Assembly: GCA_036023115.1 (NCBI GenBank)
Contig: JAYKKT010000090.1
Location: 27,549,501 to 27,613,500, forward strand
Length of the DNA stretch: 64,000 nucleotides
From: Brasenia schreberi
Taxonomy: Eukaryota; Streptophyta; Magnoliopsida; Nymphaeales; Cabombaceae
Direction of reading: 5' to 3'
The position numbers and the translations under genes were made by a program. The notes below the pieces were generated by a model. That model saw only the letters and a program-made list of their open reading frames with translations. It searched no databases and was not told where the DNA came from. How positions within the stretch are numbered: position 1 is the stretch's first letter; every line of letters starts with the position of its first letter. Below, piece after piece: positions 22,501-34,004 of the stretch.

Positions 22501-22646
22501 GCCCAACATTCAGAAGTTGATTTGTTGCCAAAAAAGCAATTGTTGTTATGCCTATACGTGCAAGCAATGAGACGATGATGTATGAAACCGAAGTATTTTT
22601 TAACAAATAATTTTTTACATCAAAGATAAAAGTAATTCAGTAGATG

Positions 22647-22649
<3 letters not shown>

Positions 22650-22691
<42 letters not shown>

Positions 22692-22696
22692 ATATA
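22650..22696. repeat. Compound (TC)n(TG)n(TA)n microsatellite
   Basis: TC repeats pass into TG and then TA repeats. Confidence 0.9.
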
Positions 22697-22794
22697 TGGC
22701 ATCGTATATACATATTTGGTTGTGCTCGTATAGCCCATTTACTTATGTGTACATTACAACTATATCATATAAATACCAAATTCGCAAACAATTC

Positions 22795-22970
22795 ATTGTA
22801 CCGACGGAGAAATCAAGCTTTTCGTGTAGATCCATTGCTTCAATGAGAAACCAGTGAGATTGGAGTTGCCAATCTAGAGGCACATAAAATAGATCCATGG
22901 ACGAAGAACCAATTGACCGGAGATTGAAAAATGGGAAAACCCTAAAAATTGGGAGAGAATCGAGAGAGAG
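22795..22970 (-). pseudogene. Eroded 5' end of SDE2 exon 1 (third copy)
   Basis: This aligns with 17078-17275: the start of the ubiquitin-like domain, the start-codon region and the 5' leader (GACCGGAGATTGAAAAATGGG against GATCGGAGATTGGTAAATCGG, with neighbouring text also shared). Substitutions and a deletion of about 30 bases around the N-terminal codons destroy the frame. The rest of the exon is missing to the left. Confidence 0.75.
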
Positions 22971-24421
22971 AGATGCTCTTACGTTATGACACTACTAAAG
23001 AATCCTAACTACGAATCTTACACAAACACCCTTTTTACTATAACACACCCCTCATTTTTTCTCATTTCATAAAATACCCCTCAAAATTACTAAGGTACCT
23101 TTTCAGATCAACTGACTCTCTTTCCTTCTGCACCAACCACTATCTATTCCCCCTTTTCCATTCATTTTCACTCTCCGATCTATTTGTAGCAAAGAAACGT
23201 ATCAAAATTCATCGAAAAAAGAAGAGGAAAAGGAAAATGAAGAAATAAAAGGTCAGTTTGAAGAGATATTCATTTATTTATCGAGGTATGTTGTTGATTT
23301 GATTTTGGTTTTGTTGTTTTTGGTCAAATTATCATCAGAGAGATGTACTTGAGATGTGAGTCTCTTGTTTTGATTTGATTAACTAATTTTACTTTTTAGC
23401 TATGTAGGTACGACTCATATGACACACATTGAAGAGCATCCACTTCATCTCAAAGATTAAACATTGTATGATACAAAGGATGATCCTATAAGCGATAACA
23501 AGAAGAAAAGAACGTTTTGACGTAAATGAATGTTGCTAAAGCTGAACCTTCATATTGTAAGGAGGATATATCAATCTTAAAGACTAAGATTGATATTGCA
23601 GAGAGTGAGGATGAGTGATTTCTTGATATGTTATGTTACTTTCTAGTTTTGAAAGTCACGTCGTTGATAAGATGTGACAGAAACCCGTAATTTCAGACTT
23701 TAGTGAAATTGTATATTTAATATCAATACTTACTATTCCAACTAACTATATAAATGTAAATATGTAGTAAACACCTTAAATTTTTCTATGATAAATCGAG
23801 TAACAGAATTTGAAAATAAGTTAGATCTGTTTTAAACCTTTTAATCCTTGAGAGCTATAAATTAAACAAGAATACTTAAGGATCAAGAAACAAAATTACA
23901 ATGCTATTTATTCACTTCAAAGTCTCACTACAATCAAAGAATACATTGATAAATGAGATTAATAAGAGCAAATTGCTGGAACACAAGTCGAGAGAAAATG
24001 AATGGTGAACTGCTACAATATAAAGAAAGTGAATGGTGAAGCAGCTCCCAAAAGCTGCCAGACCACCATAGCTCGCAAACAGCTCACATTCAGGTGCTCT
24101 CATGGGGACAAACAACTCCCCCTCCTCAGCAACCAGCAACAGCCATGGCAGCCTTTCAACAACCATCTCAATATCAGATGGTCAAAAATAGGAGGCTGAA
24201 ATGACACCTGCAACGAGAATGCGTTTAAAGGAAGAACATGAAGACCAACTAGATTGAATATAAAAGGGAAGCTTAATGCTTCTCAAGGGATCGGTTAATT
24301 TCTGCCGTCTTATTGTAAGAGCCAATCCATCTCTCCTCAGCCTTAAAACTGCATATCTAATTGAGAGATCGCTTCTCATCATCGGTCATCCTAGAAGGAT
24401 GGGCATGCATATTAGACTCAC

Positions 24422-24424
<3 letters not shown>
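22971..24424. other. Gene-poor stretch
   Basis: AT-rich, with only short open frames (for example 23912-24166 minus, 24002-24199 plus) and no domain I can recognise. Confidence 0.4.

Positions 24425-24481
<57 letters not shown>
24425..24481. repeat. (TA)n microsatellite
   Basis: About 28 uninterrupted TA repeats. Confidence 0.95.
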
Positions 24482-24485
<4 letters not shown>

Positions 24486-24610
24486 AAACTTGTATATGTT
24501 AATACACTTAGACGTACATGTATTTTTTTTAGATTTAAATTTGAACCATTCATCATAAAAAATATTGATGATTAATATTTGTTTAGATTTGCTAGAACGC
24601 TAGCATATGC
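24482..24610. repeat. Possible microsatellite-bracketed element
   Basis: A 129-bp AT-rich segment lies between (TA)n on the left and (TC)n(TA)n on the right, like the foldback elements at 31.6, 56.3 and 59.0 kb. Only weak internal inverted similarity is visible, so assignment to that group is tentative. Confidence 0.3.

Positions 24611-24653
<43 letters not shown>
24611..24653. repeat. Compound (TC)n(TA)n microsatellite
   Basis: About 11 TC repeats followed by about 10 TA repeats. Confidence 0.95.
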
Positions 24654-24839
24654 AACATGGTGCACACAAACTACCCATCCTGAGATGAGACTGGCATGTT
24701 CACAGCTTGTCTTGTCTAAGAGGGCCATGCTCCGCTCATGATGCTGGTGATGTTCCTGAGCTGACAGAAGCTAAGTTGAGTCAAACAACCAGCCGCTATG
24801 TGAAGGTAAACAGAGCCAGTTCAGCATTGCCCAGTAAGA

Positions 24840-25200
24840 CTCATGTTTGGATTCAAAGATGGATTGATTTTCAACTGTACTGATCCAAATCTGAGTACAA
24901 AAATAGAAATGTAGAATGGGGATTCAAGTTCAAAATCCTATTCACCTTGGAATCTGGATCTATGTCCAAAACTGGACCCAATTTTGGTTCCGGTGCCAAT
25001 AAAAACAAGTAATACCGGGTCCTTTTCCCAACCGTATTTGTACCGCAGTTCCCCAGTTTTAAACGGAGGTTTCACAAGGATTTGATTGGATACTCGATGT
25101 CAAACTAAATCTGAATCCATAATGGGGTGCTAAATTTTGAACTGGAGCCGACCGATTCTCTAATCTGGACCAGATTCCCTATTGACTTTTACTGATTTTG
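24840..25200. repeat. Degenerate GGTTCC/GGATTC-rich repeat
   Basis: Dense imperfect copies of GGTTCCGG-, CCAAATCTG- and AACTGGACC-like words resemble the subterminal regions of non-autonomous plant hAT elements. Ends and a target duplication were not located. Confidence 0.35.
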
Positions 25201-25402
25201 TTTATGCGGATTTAGTTGTTGTACTATTCATTGAACTTTTCGTAAAGTTGTTTAGTGGTAATTTAAACTTCGCACGGTAATATTTGTTGTTCATGTAGAA
25301 AGTTTTCAACCACTAATCTTGTCTTGAAAGGTTGTCTTCCCATGAAGTCGTGAACCCATTCATGGGCGAAGGCATGCAGTGGTGTCGCCTAAAATAAAAA
25401 AT

Positions 25403-25403
25403 G

Positions 25404-25448
<45 letters not shown>

Positions 25449-25474
25449 GTTATATATATATATATATATATATA
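25403..25474. repeat. (TA)n microsatellite, two blocks
   Basis: Two TA blocks are each preceded by the word ATGTTATATA, so the second looks like a local duplication of the first. Confidence 0.9.
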
Positions 25475-26031
25475 AGTAGAACTTCTTTTGAAAAGTTATA
25501 TGGGTGGTATAGTGATTGGTTCTTACCCACTATTGACGATGCCTAATGATGTTTGATCGTTGTTTTGTAGAGGCATGAGTCTAATAGCATTGTTCTTTGT
25601 TCTTTTTTTTTTACTTTAAAATTTTTGAATTATACTCATGCTATCGAAAAACAATGAGTAGGTATGAATGAACATGCTAGAGGTGGATAGGATACAGTTT
25701 TCATATATGAGTTTTCAAAAAATAATGAAGAACAATATTGTTATACTCATGACTTCGAAAAGAAAAGGTCGGATATAAGTGGACGACGTCAATAGTAGAC
25801 ATGATCCAGTCAATATACATATATAAATAGTATTAACTTTTCTTTTTGAGAAATATGAACCATCTCACCTGAATTTCATTGAAGTGAACTTTGCCTCACC
25901 CATAAAATTTTGTAGGTCTGCAACTGCTTTGTGCAATGAAGTTTCACCATTAATAGATGACCATGGTTTTTTAGCTCCCAAATGCTTAGGGTGCTTAATC
26001 AAGAAGTGAAGAAAAGTCGATCATTGTGCAC

Positions 26032-26138
26032 AAAGAGCAATTGCTTACCTGGCTAGGGGGTGGACACACAGGTTGAAGGTCATGACTTCGATATCCACAG
26101 TGTGCATCTGGCTTCAGCGTTCCCATTGTACCAAAAAG
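26032..26138 (+). repeat. tRNA-related SINE copy
   Basis: Box A-like TTGCTTACCTGGCTAGGGGG is followed by box B-like GGTCATGACTTCGATATCC, then CATCTGGCTTCAGCG and an A-rich end. Confidence 0.6.
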
Positions 26139-26569
26139 TTGATCAATCCAAACGATGGTGAAATAATTTGGATTATATGTGGATATCCATTAGTTTATGC
26201 CATGTATAACTCTTTCCCATTCTATGACTTGCAGAGAAGTGCGTGAACTGTTCAGATTTGGATTGGGTCCGTGTATGTCCAAGTCCAGATCCTGCTTTTG
26301 GAAGCTTGTACTAGAACTAGTTGGAGCGATTTTAGACCCAACATGACCTGAACCACCCAGAAAATCCAGAAAGCACCCAGAAAGCAATTATCTGACTCCC
26401 TCCTTTGTGTTTTTCTCTTTTGAGAAGAACAAATCAGAGATGTCAATTGTTTGCGTTTTAGGTCAAATTTCTCTGAATTTGATTGGAAAAACAGTGAAAA
26501 TCCAATTGGAATCCGAGTTGGGTTTAGGAAACGAAAGCTGACAGAGGCTTTGGGTTGCAGAAGGGAGCC

Positions 26570-26697
26570 GCGGGTTGGCCTGGCAAGGGGGTCAACTTAG
26601 AAAGCTTTCCAGTTGAAGGTCATGAGTTCAATACCAAGGGGCGTTTCATGTCTGGCAGCGGTTTATCTAGCTAGCACCAGCCTACCAATAAAAAAAG
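26570..26697 (+). repeat. tRNA-related SINE copy, diverged
   Basis: It carries GGCCTGGCAAGGGGGTC, then AGTTGAAGGTCATGAGTTC (box B-like), then GTCTGGCAGC and a terminal AATAAAAAAAGG. Confidence 0.55.
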
Positions 26698-26940
26698 GAG
26701 GTATGGCAAATTGGGTTGATGGGTTGGGTTTGAGTCAAAAGTAGGTCGACCCCGACCCGACCCATTTTTTCTTCGGTCTTTTCTTAAAAAAACCAGAACA
26801 GGCCTGATTGGATTCAGATCTTTCCAACCCGACTTTTGGTGGTTCGATTCACACCATCCCAAACCCCACACGTGGTTCCTGAAACTGGACCAGGGCCTGA
26901 TCCTTCGGGTTCAGGTCCGAAATTGCAACCCTACTTGTAC
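26695..26940. repeat. Degenerate CCCGACCC/GGGTTGGG-rich repeat
   Basis: GGGTTGGGTT-like words on the left and CCAACCCGAC/CCGACCCGACCC words to the right resemble plant hAT-type non-autonomous elements with subterminal CCCGACCC repeats. Exact ends were not found. Confidence 0.4.
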
Positions 26941-28394
26941 AAGTTTGCTTATTTAATTTAAGTTTTCAAAGATTCTGAACAATGTTCTTGAGCTTGATAA
27001 CCTACAAGATGAATGTGTTTTATCCTATGCTGTCTTCTTCCGAATAAAGAATATTGCCATTCAAATCTTCAAATTTGCTTAGAAGTTAGAATTCAAGTTA
27101 TTCCATAAGAGCCGATCTCATGCAACAGCTGAAAAATATTTTTCTTGTCATAAGAAAGACAACGAGAAATATTCCTTGGTCTGGTTGGAGGGTTGAAGTA
27201 ACCAGACAGGGAGCTTTGCTTGTTGGGATCGTCGATTGGCTGCACCGGGTTCATATATGTTACTAAGGACGAGCTCGAACAGGTTGATTTGAGTTCGAAC
27301 CGGTTGATTGGGTTTTGAGCTTAATTCACTATATAAGAATGTGCAATGGTAGTTGAGGATTCTTAATATTTATATATAAGCATCATGCAAATATGCAAGG
27401 AACATGCTAACCCCATTAATTATATGGGTCTACATGTTTCAATTTGACAAGAATTTTGATTTTGCAATAAAGGTTGTGCTAAAAGAGCCAACCTTGAATT
27501 AATTTAAACAAACAAGACTTCTAATTCTTCAATTACAATTACAAAAGGATGAGTTTTTTAAATTTAATGAGCAACCACATGATCAACTTGTCTAGGTCAC
27601 TATTCCTTTCAGCACATGCTTGAGCCATCTAAAACGAGAGAGTCGAGTCGCAATCAAAGCAATAATTTTCTTAAACAAAACACGAACACCCCAGGTTCGA
27701 TCGTCCAGCATGTTTAGGAGTTTTAGCTAAAACCCCACTTCATATTGGAGGCAGAAGCATTAATCAAATATTTAACAAAGCTTAAGAAGGAAATACTAAC
27801 ACTAAAATTATCAGTTTTTTCGATCATGAAAAGTAGAGTGCAAGCACTACATCATCGATATATATAACAAGATGACCATTGAAGTGCATGGTGCCTCTCT
27901 CCTTGACAACCCACGTCATGGAAAGCTAAGTTGTAGCTTGACTTTGAAGAAAGGTTCTTCTTGAACCCCTTGACTTGGAAGAGAAAGTTGAAGTTCAATT
28001 CACGTGTGATGGTGGGAGAGACAAGAGCTTCACTTTAACGTAAAAAGGAGGGCCGGAGATGAAAAGACAAAGCACAAACAAGTCCAAAGCAAAATCCAAA
28101 ACCCTGCATGCATGGTTTGCTTATCCAACAACTACGTACTCTTCTCTCCCATCACATATATTTATATAACTCTAATCTATATCATCCCCGTGATGTACGG
28201 TTATGAAGTTTATAGTGCCTTTCATTTTTTACAGAGAGAGAGAGAGATGATTAAAAACAAAACAAATATGCAATCAGTGGAACGCTTTTTCTATACGAGC
28301 ATAACTTGGAATTTGCGAAGGAATCTTGTGAGTTGGACGTCGGACGCGGTCGGGAATAACCCTCTCGTAACTCGTTCTCTCTCTGTGTGTGTTT
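26941..28394. other. Gene-poor stretch
   Basis: No gene or named repeat is recognised; it is AT-rich with only short open frames. Confidence 0.4.
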
Positions 28395-28537
28395 GCTGAT
28401 TGTTAATGCCATCTTGCAGCAGAACTAAGATTATCGTAACGTGAGAAGAACATCTAAAAGGATACAAATAAACAGCAACAGACGTATCAATTTCAAAAGC
28501 TTCCCCCCCCCCCCCCCCCCGCTCTTTCTCTCTCTCC

Positions 28538-28580
<43 letters not shown>

Positions 28581-28850
28581 GTTAGTACCATCTTGCAGCA
28601 GAATTAAGAACAATATAACACGAGAATTAATAGTACCCCACGAGGATATGAAATAGCAAGAGAAATATCAATATGAAAACTTAAAGTTTGGTGTTAAAAG
28701 TGAAAATATCAATATCAATATCATCACCAAATGAAGATGATAATGATGAATTAATAGTACCCCAGGAGGATATGAAATAGCAAGAGAATATGAAAAGTGA
28801 AAATATCAATATCAATAGCATCACCAAATGAAAATGATAATGATGTGCGG
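28395..28850. repeat. Nested local duplications around a (C)n/(GA)n tract
   Basis: The phrase CCATCTTGCAGCAGAA occurs at about 28409 and 28590. A longer unit containing AATAGTACCCCA, then GAGGATATGAAATAGCAAGAG, then AATATCAATATCAATA, then ATCACCAAATGAA occurs from about 28627 and again from about 28751. A run of 18 C (28503-28520) and a (GA)n tract (28540-28578) lie between the first pair. Confidence 0.8.
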
Positions 28851-28899
28851 CTGAATTCAAAACGCTCAATAACGACACTCACTTTGACTAAGGGACGCA

Positions 28900-29110
28900 T
28901 GATGAGTTAGATGAAATAGAGAACATGTACGATCTTAGTAAGGTTATGCGAGAAAAAGTTTATATTATGTCGGTAGATGTTAAGAATAAAATGAGTATGA
29001 CATTTGAAGAGACGGTCGAAGCTCTAACAAGGAAATTTGAAATTTTAAGCAAAAGAAAAGAAAGCCAATTTAGAGTATCGAAAGAAAATAAAAAACCATG
29101 ATCTTGCTTT
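28900..29110 (+). other. Possible degraded coding segment
   Basis: One plus frame reads MYDLSKVMREKVYIMSVDVK and onward for about 60 codons with protein-like composition before stopping. I do not recognise it; a retrotransposon gag fragment is possible. Confidence 0.2.
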
Positions 29111-29389
29111 TCTAAATTTAATTCCATGCAAGATGAAGCATTATAGAGTCTAAGAATCCATGAATTGCTGATAGTTTTGATTGATCACTCCCGCCATATT
29201 TCAGGCTGTTAAATGTAAATAAACAAAAAAAAGCAACTCAATATAAATTTCCTACTTTTAAACAACTAGAAAAACGTGCTTTAGCTACTTATTTTAATGT
29301 TTACTGTATACTGCCCCTGAAAGGAACTAATTATTTATTATTTTTAATAGAAAACTATTTTAATAAAGTTGCCTACTTGTTGTAGGGTT

Positions 29390-29610
29390 TGCAGACCAAG
29401 CCATGGCCTGTTCTCTTAGTAAGGTTAGGGTGAGCCCGAGCAAGTCAGCCCACGTGCAGACGGCACTGCGCGCGGACCGAAAAATTCACCGCGCGGCTAA
29501 CGAAGTGGGTGCAGCGCACCAAGGCAAAAATGGTTTGGCCATCGCCGGGAGGCTGAGCTCATCTACGCGCTCTCTGGGCTTCCCCTGCTTATTCTCTGCC
29601 ATGTTATCTT
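29390..29610. other. Isolated GC-rich island
   Basis: About 200 bases with CG-containing words (GCGCGCGGACCG, CACCGCGCGGC) stand out from AT-rich surroundings. A plus frame (29403-29669, 88 codons) and a minus frame are open across much of it, but neither matches anything I know. It could be a stray exon or organelle/foreign-derived DNA. Confidence 0.3.
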
Positions 29611-30480
29611 TGAAAACCATAAACAAGGTCTTAATTAATGCTTATCTTTCAGTTTTGCAGTTTATTTAAATGGACAGTTTAGCTAATGCCAAACAAAAGA
29701 GGGTAATATGATATGTCATGTGATCTTATTCAAAGATTTAAACCTTTTAGTTGTACTTGTTGGTGTTGTTGTCAAAAATGGCAACGCGAATTCACCGGTG
29801 GAACTAGACATGGGTGTGTCACATAACTTTAACCCTTATTTTCAAGGAAGAAAATAGATAAGGCTTCAAGTAATGAATATGAGTCTTCGAGAATCTGATT
29901 GAGTGTATCCCGATTATCGTCGATATTACTCGTTCAATGAAAGAAGTTGTTTAGACGAGACATATAAAATATTAGTAAGCTAAGTTAAGATTAGGAGAAG
30001 CTAAGCGAAGAAAAAAAAAGAGTTGTAATGTGATTGATTTGATCGACATTATAGTCACTATTTATAAGCCTTCCTCGTGACAACAACTATTAAATCCGTC
30101 CTTCATCGTCCCACTCGCCTCGTAGATGCCTTTACGCCTTAATGTTGTGCATGGTTTACATGTTGTTACCACCATTATTTTGTGCCTAAGGTGACCTAAA
30201 CTCACATTTCTTCCTTTTTAAGTGATTTTTCAGGTATGCTCACAAATTTGGGTTTCAACTGGTTGGATTTGATTTGGTTTGGATTTGAAGGTTATCATTT
30301 CCATTAAGTCAGACTTTTCTATAATAATATTCAAATTTGAACTCAGGTTTTGAATCCGAAGATCCTAAAATTGAATGCTACCCATTCATGTAATCGAGTT
30401 ATATGATACATTTAAATATCTTAGAGCCATTCAAAGTATTGATTGGATCCATTTAGTTGTCTTGGTCACTTGCAACATCC
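29611..30480. other. Gene-poor stretch
   Basis: AT-rich with no recognised gene. 30235-30400 contains GGTTGGATTTGATTTGG-like degenerate words. Confidence 0.4.
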
Positions 30481-30489
30481 GATCCGACT

Positions 30490-30715
30490 AAGTGTCCGGC
30501 CGGCGGTGGCTCAACACAATTTGAGACCTAAAGCGAAATTTTTTATCTTACGGCTTGAGGTTTTGGGAATATAAAGCAGGGTAGACTCAATATTTGGGGC
30601 CTAAAAGTTTAGTGTTTGAGAACGTTTTGGAGCATTGAAAATTGATACTATAATGAGTTTACAGTCCAGGGGCCTAAGGCAGTTGCCTTAGTGGCTTCAC
30701 CCACAAGTAGACATG
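30490..30715. mobile_element. Non-autonomous DNA element (copy 1 of a pair)
   Basis: The segment from GGTGGCTCAACAC to CCTAAGGCAGTTGCCTTAGTGGCTTCACCC corresponds, in reverse orientation, to 37690-37865. Shared words include a CTAAGGCA...GCCACT block and ATTATAGT/ACTATAAAT. The inner ATTTGAGACCTAAAG motif and GC-rich ends look like a short hAT-type derivative. Target duplications were not established. Confidence 0.45.
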
Positions 30716-30925
30716 ATCGGTTCCTAATAGACCCGGCAGTTCAAATTAGACCCAAACCAGTTGAACTGGGAACCCGAATCAGAAAACACTCGGTTCAGTT
30801 TCAGTTCCACCTCTTATAAAACCAGAACCAATGGTTTCAAATCACCAGTTCCATAATCAAATCGGAACCACCTGAGAATCGACGGTTCTAGGACTGTAAC
30901 AGGAACTGGCCCAGACCGTTGTATG
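30700..30925. repeat. Degenerate GGTTCC-rich foldback repeat
   Basis: Many GGTTC/GAACC words occur in both orientations around a central AAAACCAGAACC. It resembles 53.9-54.6 kb and 63.85 kb. Confidence 0.4.
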
Positions 30926-31261
30926 ACAAGATACTTATTCTGATCATCGCCTTGTTAGGTTCTTGTTGTGCATGCTCAGTAATGAGCAATCATTGATTAA
31001 CAATGATATTCTTCTTTTAAATTTTCAACTATTCTTTCAAAATTGTTGATTTAGAACTAGGTTTCTGTTGCTTATGTAATTAAATGTAAACTAACAATCA
31101 TTCAAAAAATAATAATACGTGCAATCGTTGTCTTTATATGTTTATTTCATATATTTATTCATGAGGTCATTACTTATCACTGATATTCGTACAAAATTGC
31201 AAATTTATTCTTTTAAAACTGTCTCTGTGGCATAATAAATTTTTTTGTCTAATTGCAGACA

Positions 31262-31380
31262 AGGAGCCAAGGCTCTCCTGGCTAGGGGATCAAAGCTTCA
31301 AGTGGTAGGTCAATAGATTGATACATGGGGTGTGTGCATCTTGTGGGGATCTGCCTAACCCAGCTTGACAATAAAAAGAA
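31262..31380 (+). repeat. tRNA-related SINE copy, diverged
   Basis: Box A-like GGCTCTCCTGGCTAGGGG is followed by a degraded box B, GCATCTTG, and an end reading CCAGCTTGACAATAAAAAG. Confidence 0.5.
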
Positions 31381-31452
31381 GGGTGTACTTACATCCTCAT
31401 CCCTCAGTCATTACTAAATAATGCGAAATAAGAACCATAAGAATGCATTGCA

Positions 31453-31473
31453 CCACACACACACACACACACA

Positions 31474-31557
<84 letters not shown>
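31453..31557. repeat. Long (CA)n(TA)n microsatellite
   Basis: About 12 CA repeats are followed by about 40 TA repeats, one of the longest uninterrupted TA runs in the window. Confidence 0.95.
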
Positions 31558-31560
<3 letters not shown>

Positions 31561-31780
31561 GTCTTAGCTGCATAATGTTGTTTGGTGCATAAACTTACAC
31601 AAATATCTCTATTCTTTGATCTTTGAGATCGACATAGAGATTTGAATCAAATGTACTGTTGTATTTTGTATTTAACGTGATTTAAATCTCTACTGTCGTT
31701 CTCAAAGATTGAACGGTGAAAACGTTTGTGTAAGATTATGTACCAAAACAGATTATGCATATAAGATGCCCTATGTGTGT
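31558..31780. mobile_element. Foldback element bracketed by (TA)n microsatellites
   Basis: Arms of about 90 bases are inverted repeats of each other: TGGTGCATAAACTTACACAA on the left (from about 31586) pairs with the complement of TTGTGTAAGATTATGTACCA on the right (to about 31745). CTTTGAGATCGACATAGAGA pairs likewise with the complement of TCTCTACTGTCGTTCTCAAAG. The left edge is (CA)n(TA)n and the right edge (GT)n(TA)n (31774-31797), so the microsatellites are part of the symmetry. Related arms occur at 60.2-60.4 and 63.34-63.39 kb. There is no coding capacity. Confidence 0.7.
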
Positions 31781-31799
31781 GTATATATATATATATGTA

Positions 31800-33145
31800 T
31801 GTCACATATGTTTGCACAAATTTACCCACATACATTTAGCTAAAAAGGGCATATTAAATAAAAATATAAAAATGAGTTTAGAAAATTAAAAAGAAGAGGT
31901 TTAGCAAGTCTTTTCTTAAATAAATGGTTAAAACTAGGGAAGGGTAAACTCGGCTCGTGGAAATAATAATAAAAAGGAAGGTAGAAATAGAGATGAATTA
32001 CGGGGTAGTTGAATGATTCCAAAGACAAAAGAGATTGTTTTAGAATCGCAATCAAGGGATTTCACAATGCATGTGTTTGGTTGTAGGAATCCTTGGGCAT
32101 GTAATTTGACATTTAGACACTTTTTAGCTCTCGAATCGTGTCCCCATTAGTGTCAGCATGTCTCTCTTTCGTATAGGAGATGGACACGAGTGACGTATCT
32201 CGCGTCATCTTGACATAATTGTATTTGAGATAAGAAGAGAAGGTGCATCCCGTGTCACAGTAAAGTGTCACTGTGACATAACACGCCTATCGGGTAGCTG
32301 GCTGGACGAGGCAAGTCCGGAGACAATGGAACCTGTGACCTTAGGTAATTAAGTGCCTGAGGTGATTAAAGGTCCAATTTCAATCCAATTCCCATGAATA
32401 TCCAACTCCATGTACATGCAATCAATGAGATTAAGGGGTGTCATGGGTTTGGATTTGGGTCAGACCCGAAAAGCTGGACCTGACCTAATTGCGTTCTTGC
32501 AGAATTTGGATTGGAGTTGGGTACAGATCCTGGTGAGTATCAAAATTTCAATATTGCTTGAATCGGATCCATTTTAGTATTGAATCACATTCCTTTACCT
32601 GATTGAGTTGTATTTTACAGGTGAACAATTCAATGCCCAATGGATTCTGGATTCGATCTAAAATTTCAATACTGAATCTGGCCTGTTTATCAAACGATCA
32701 AATCATAAAATTAACTCGGGTTAGTGGGTTTACTAGATTTCTGAACCATCGACATCCTCAATCCTTAGTTTCACACGCTACCCAGAGATATGTATGATTA
32801 GTACTTGCACCTCTGACCCGAGTCCGGGGATTTCAGGTACGACACGCAAACTTGGAGGCACACAACCTAAACACAAAAGTCCATGTTTTGTCACCCGAAA
32901 TTAACATGACATGAATAGAGTCAAGTTTAAGTTAATCTGTTCTTGGCAAGAACACAAAATTCAGAAACAAGAAACCTCAACGCTTATACGATCTTAAAGC
33001 TCCATAAACCGAATGTGTTAACTATGTATATGATGGGGAATCTTCATGTCCACCCAATGTAACACGACAAGAAATAACGGTTTGTGTTTGGCTGGACCTG
33101 TTTCTGATAATAACATGGAAATAACACTATAAGAATGCACACAAC
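31800..33145. other. Gene-poor stretch
   Basis: No gene is recognised. 32440-32720 carries degenerate GGATTTGGGTCAGACCCG-like words. Confidence 0.4.
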
Positions 33146-33147
33146 GA

Positions 33148-33246
33148 GCAATAGCTCACCTGGTTAGGGTGTCCACTCACAAGTTGAATGTCGTGAGTTA
33201 GATACCCGGGGGCTTACATCTGGCTCCATCCTTCCCCACGGTAAAA
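33148..33246 (+). repeat. tRNA-related SINE, best-preserved copy
   Basis: Box A TAGCTCACCTGGTTAGGG is followed by CACTCACAAGTTGAA, box B-like GTCGTGAGTTAGATACCC, and a 3' part ACATCTGGCTCCATCCTTCC ending near GGTAAAAC. Confidence 0.7.
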
Positions 33247-33377
33247 CTTTACAAGAACACAACTCAAAACACGAAAATTACCGACACAAAGCGGTGGTTC
33301 GAGCACAACCGGAAGTGATCAATGCGAATTCGATCCAAGAACTCTTATGGAGGACAACCTCATGGAGATCAAAATAC

Positions 33378-33490
33378 CGAGAGCGTTAGCTCAACGACGC
33401 CATTGTTGTTGTTCATGAGTTCGACCCCGAGAGGTTGCATGTGCTGGTGGGTGTGTTGGGCTTCCACCTCCTTTTTATAACCCCAAAAAA
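33378..33490 (+). repeat. tRNA-related SINE copy, diverged
   Basis: Box A-like GTTAGCTCAACGACG is followed by box B-like GTTCATGAGTTCGACCCCG, then a GGCTTCCACCTCC end and an A-run. Confidence 0.55.
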
Positions 33491-33533
33491 AATCTTTATA
33501 TATATAACAACAACAACTAAGCCTTTTCCCATA

Positions 33534-33932
33534 CTAGACGGGGTTGGCTACATGAATTCTTTGTTTCCACAGATCCCTATCGTGTGCCATGTTAGCAGTT
33601 AACTCCCAATAAGCTAGATCATTCTTTATTGTTTCTTTCCAACACTTTTGTGGTCGTCCTCTACCTCTTTTAATACTTTCCAAATTTAGTTTTTCTAACC
33701 TTCTTACAGGTTCTTCTTTTGATCTTCTTTCTATATGTCCAAACCATCTTAAACGATGTTCTCTCATTTTATCCTCTATTGGTGCCACTCCTAATTTGTT
33801 TCTAATAACCTCATTATGTATACGGTCTTTTCTTGTATGACCACTCATCCAAAACAACATCTTCATTTCTGTCATATTCATCTTTTGTACATGTTGATGA
33901 TTAACTACCCAACACTCAGAACCATAAAACAT
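33534..33932 (-). pseudogene. LINE C-terminal domain
   Basis: 132 codons downstream of the reverse transcriptase include EMKMLFWMSGHTRKDRI and HRLRWFGHIERRSKEEPVRR, then RGRPQKCWKETI. The basic RGRP...W pattern is shared with the copies at 7038-7265 and 56951-57358. Its exact role in RTE elements is unknown to me. Confidence 0.75.
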
Positions 33933-34004
33933 GGCAGGCCTAATTGCTGCTCTATAATATTTACCTTTTAATTTTAATGGTATCTTCTTATCACAAAGAA
34001 TACC

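Noticed and set aside
33148..33246. A functional tRNA gene
   Set aside because: Box A- and B-like words are present but no cloverleaf with acceptor-stem pairing can be drawn, and many diverged copies exist. A SINE fits better.
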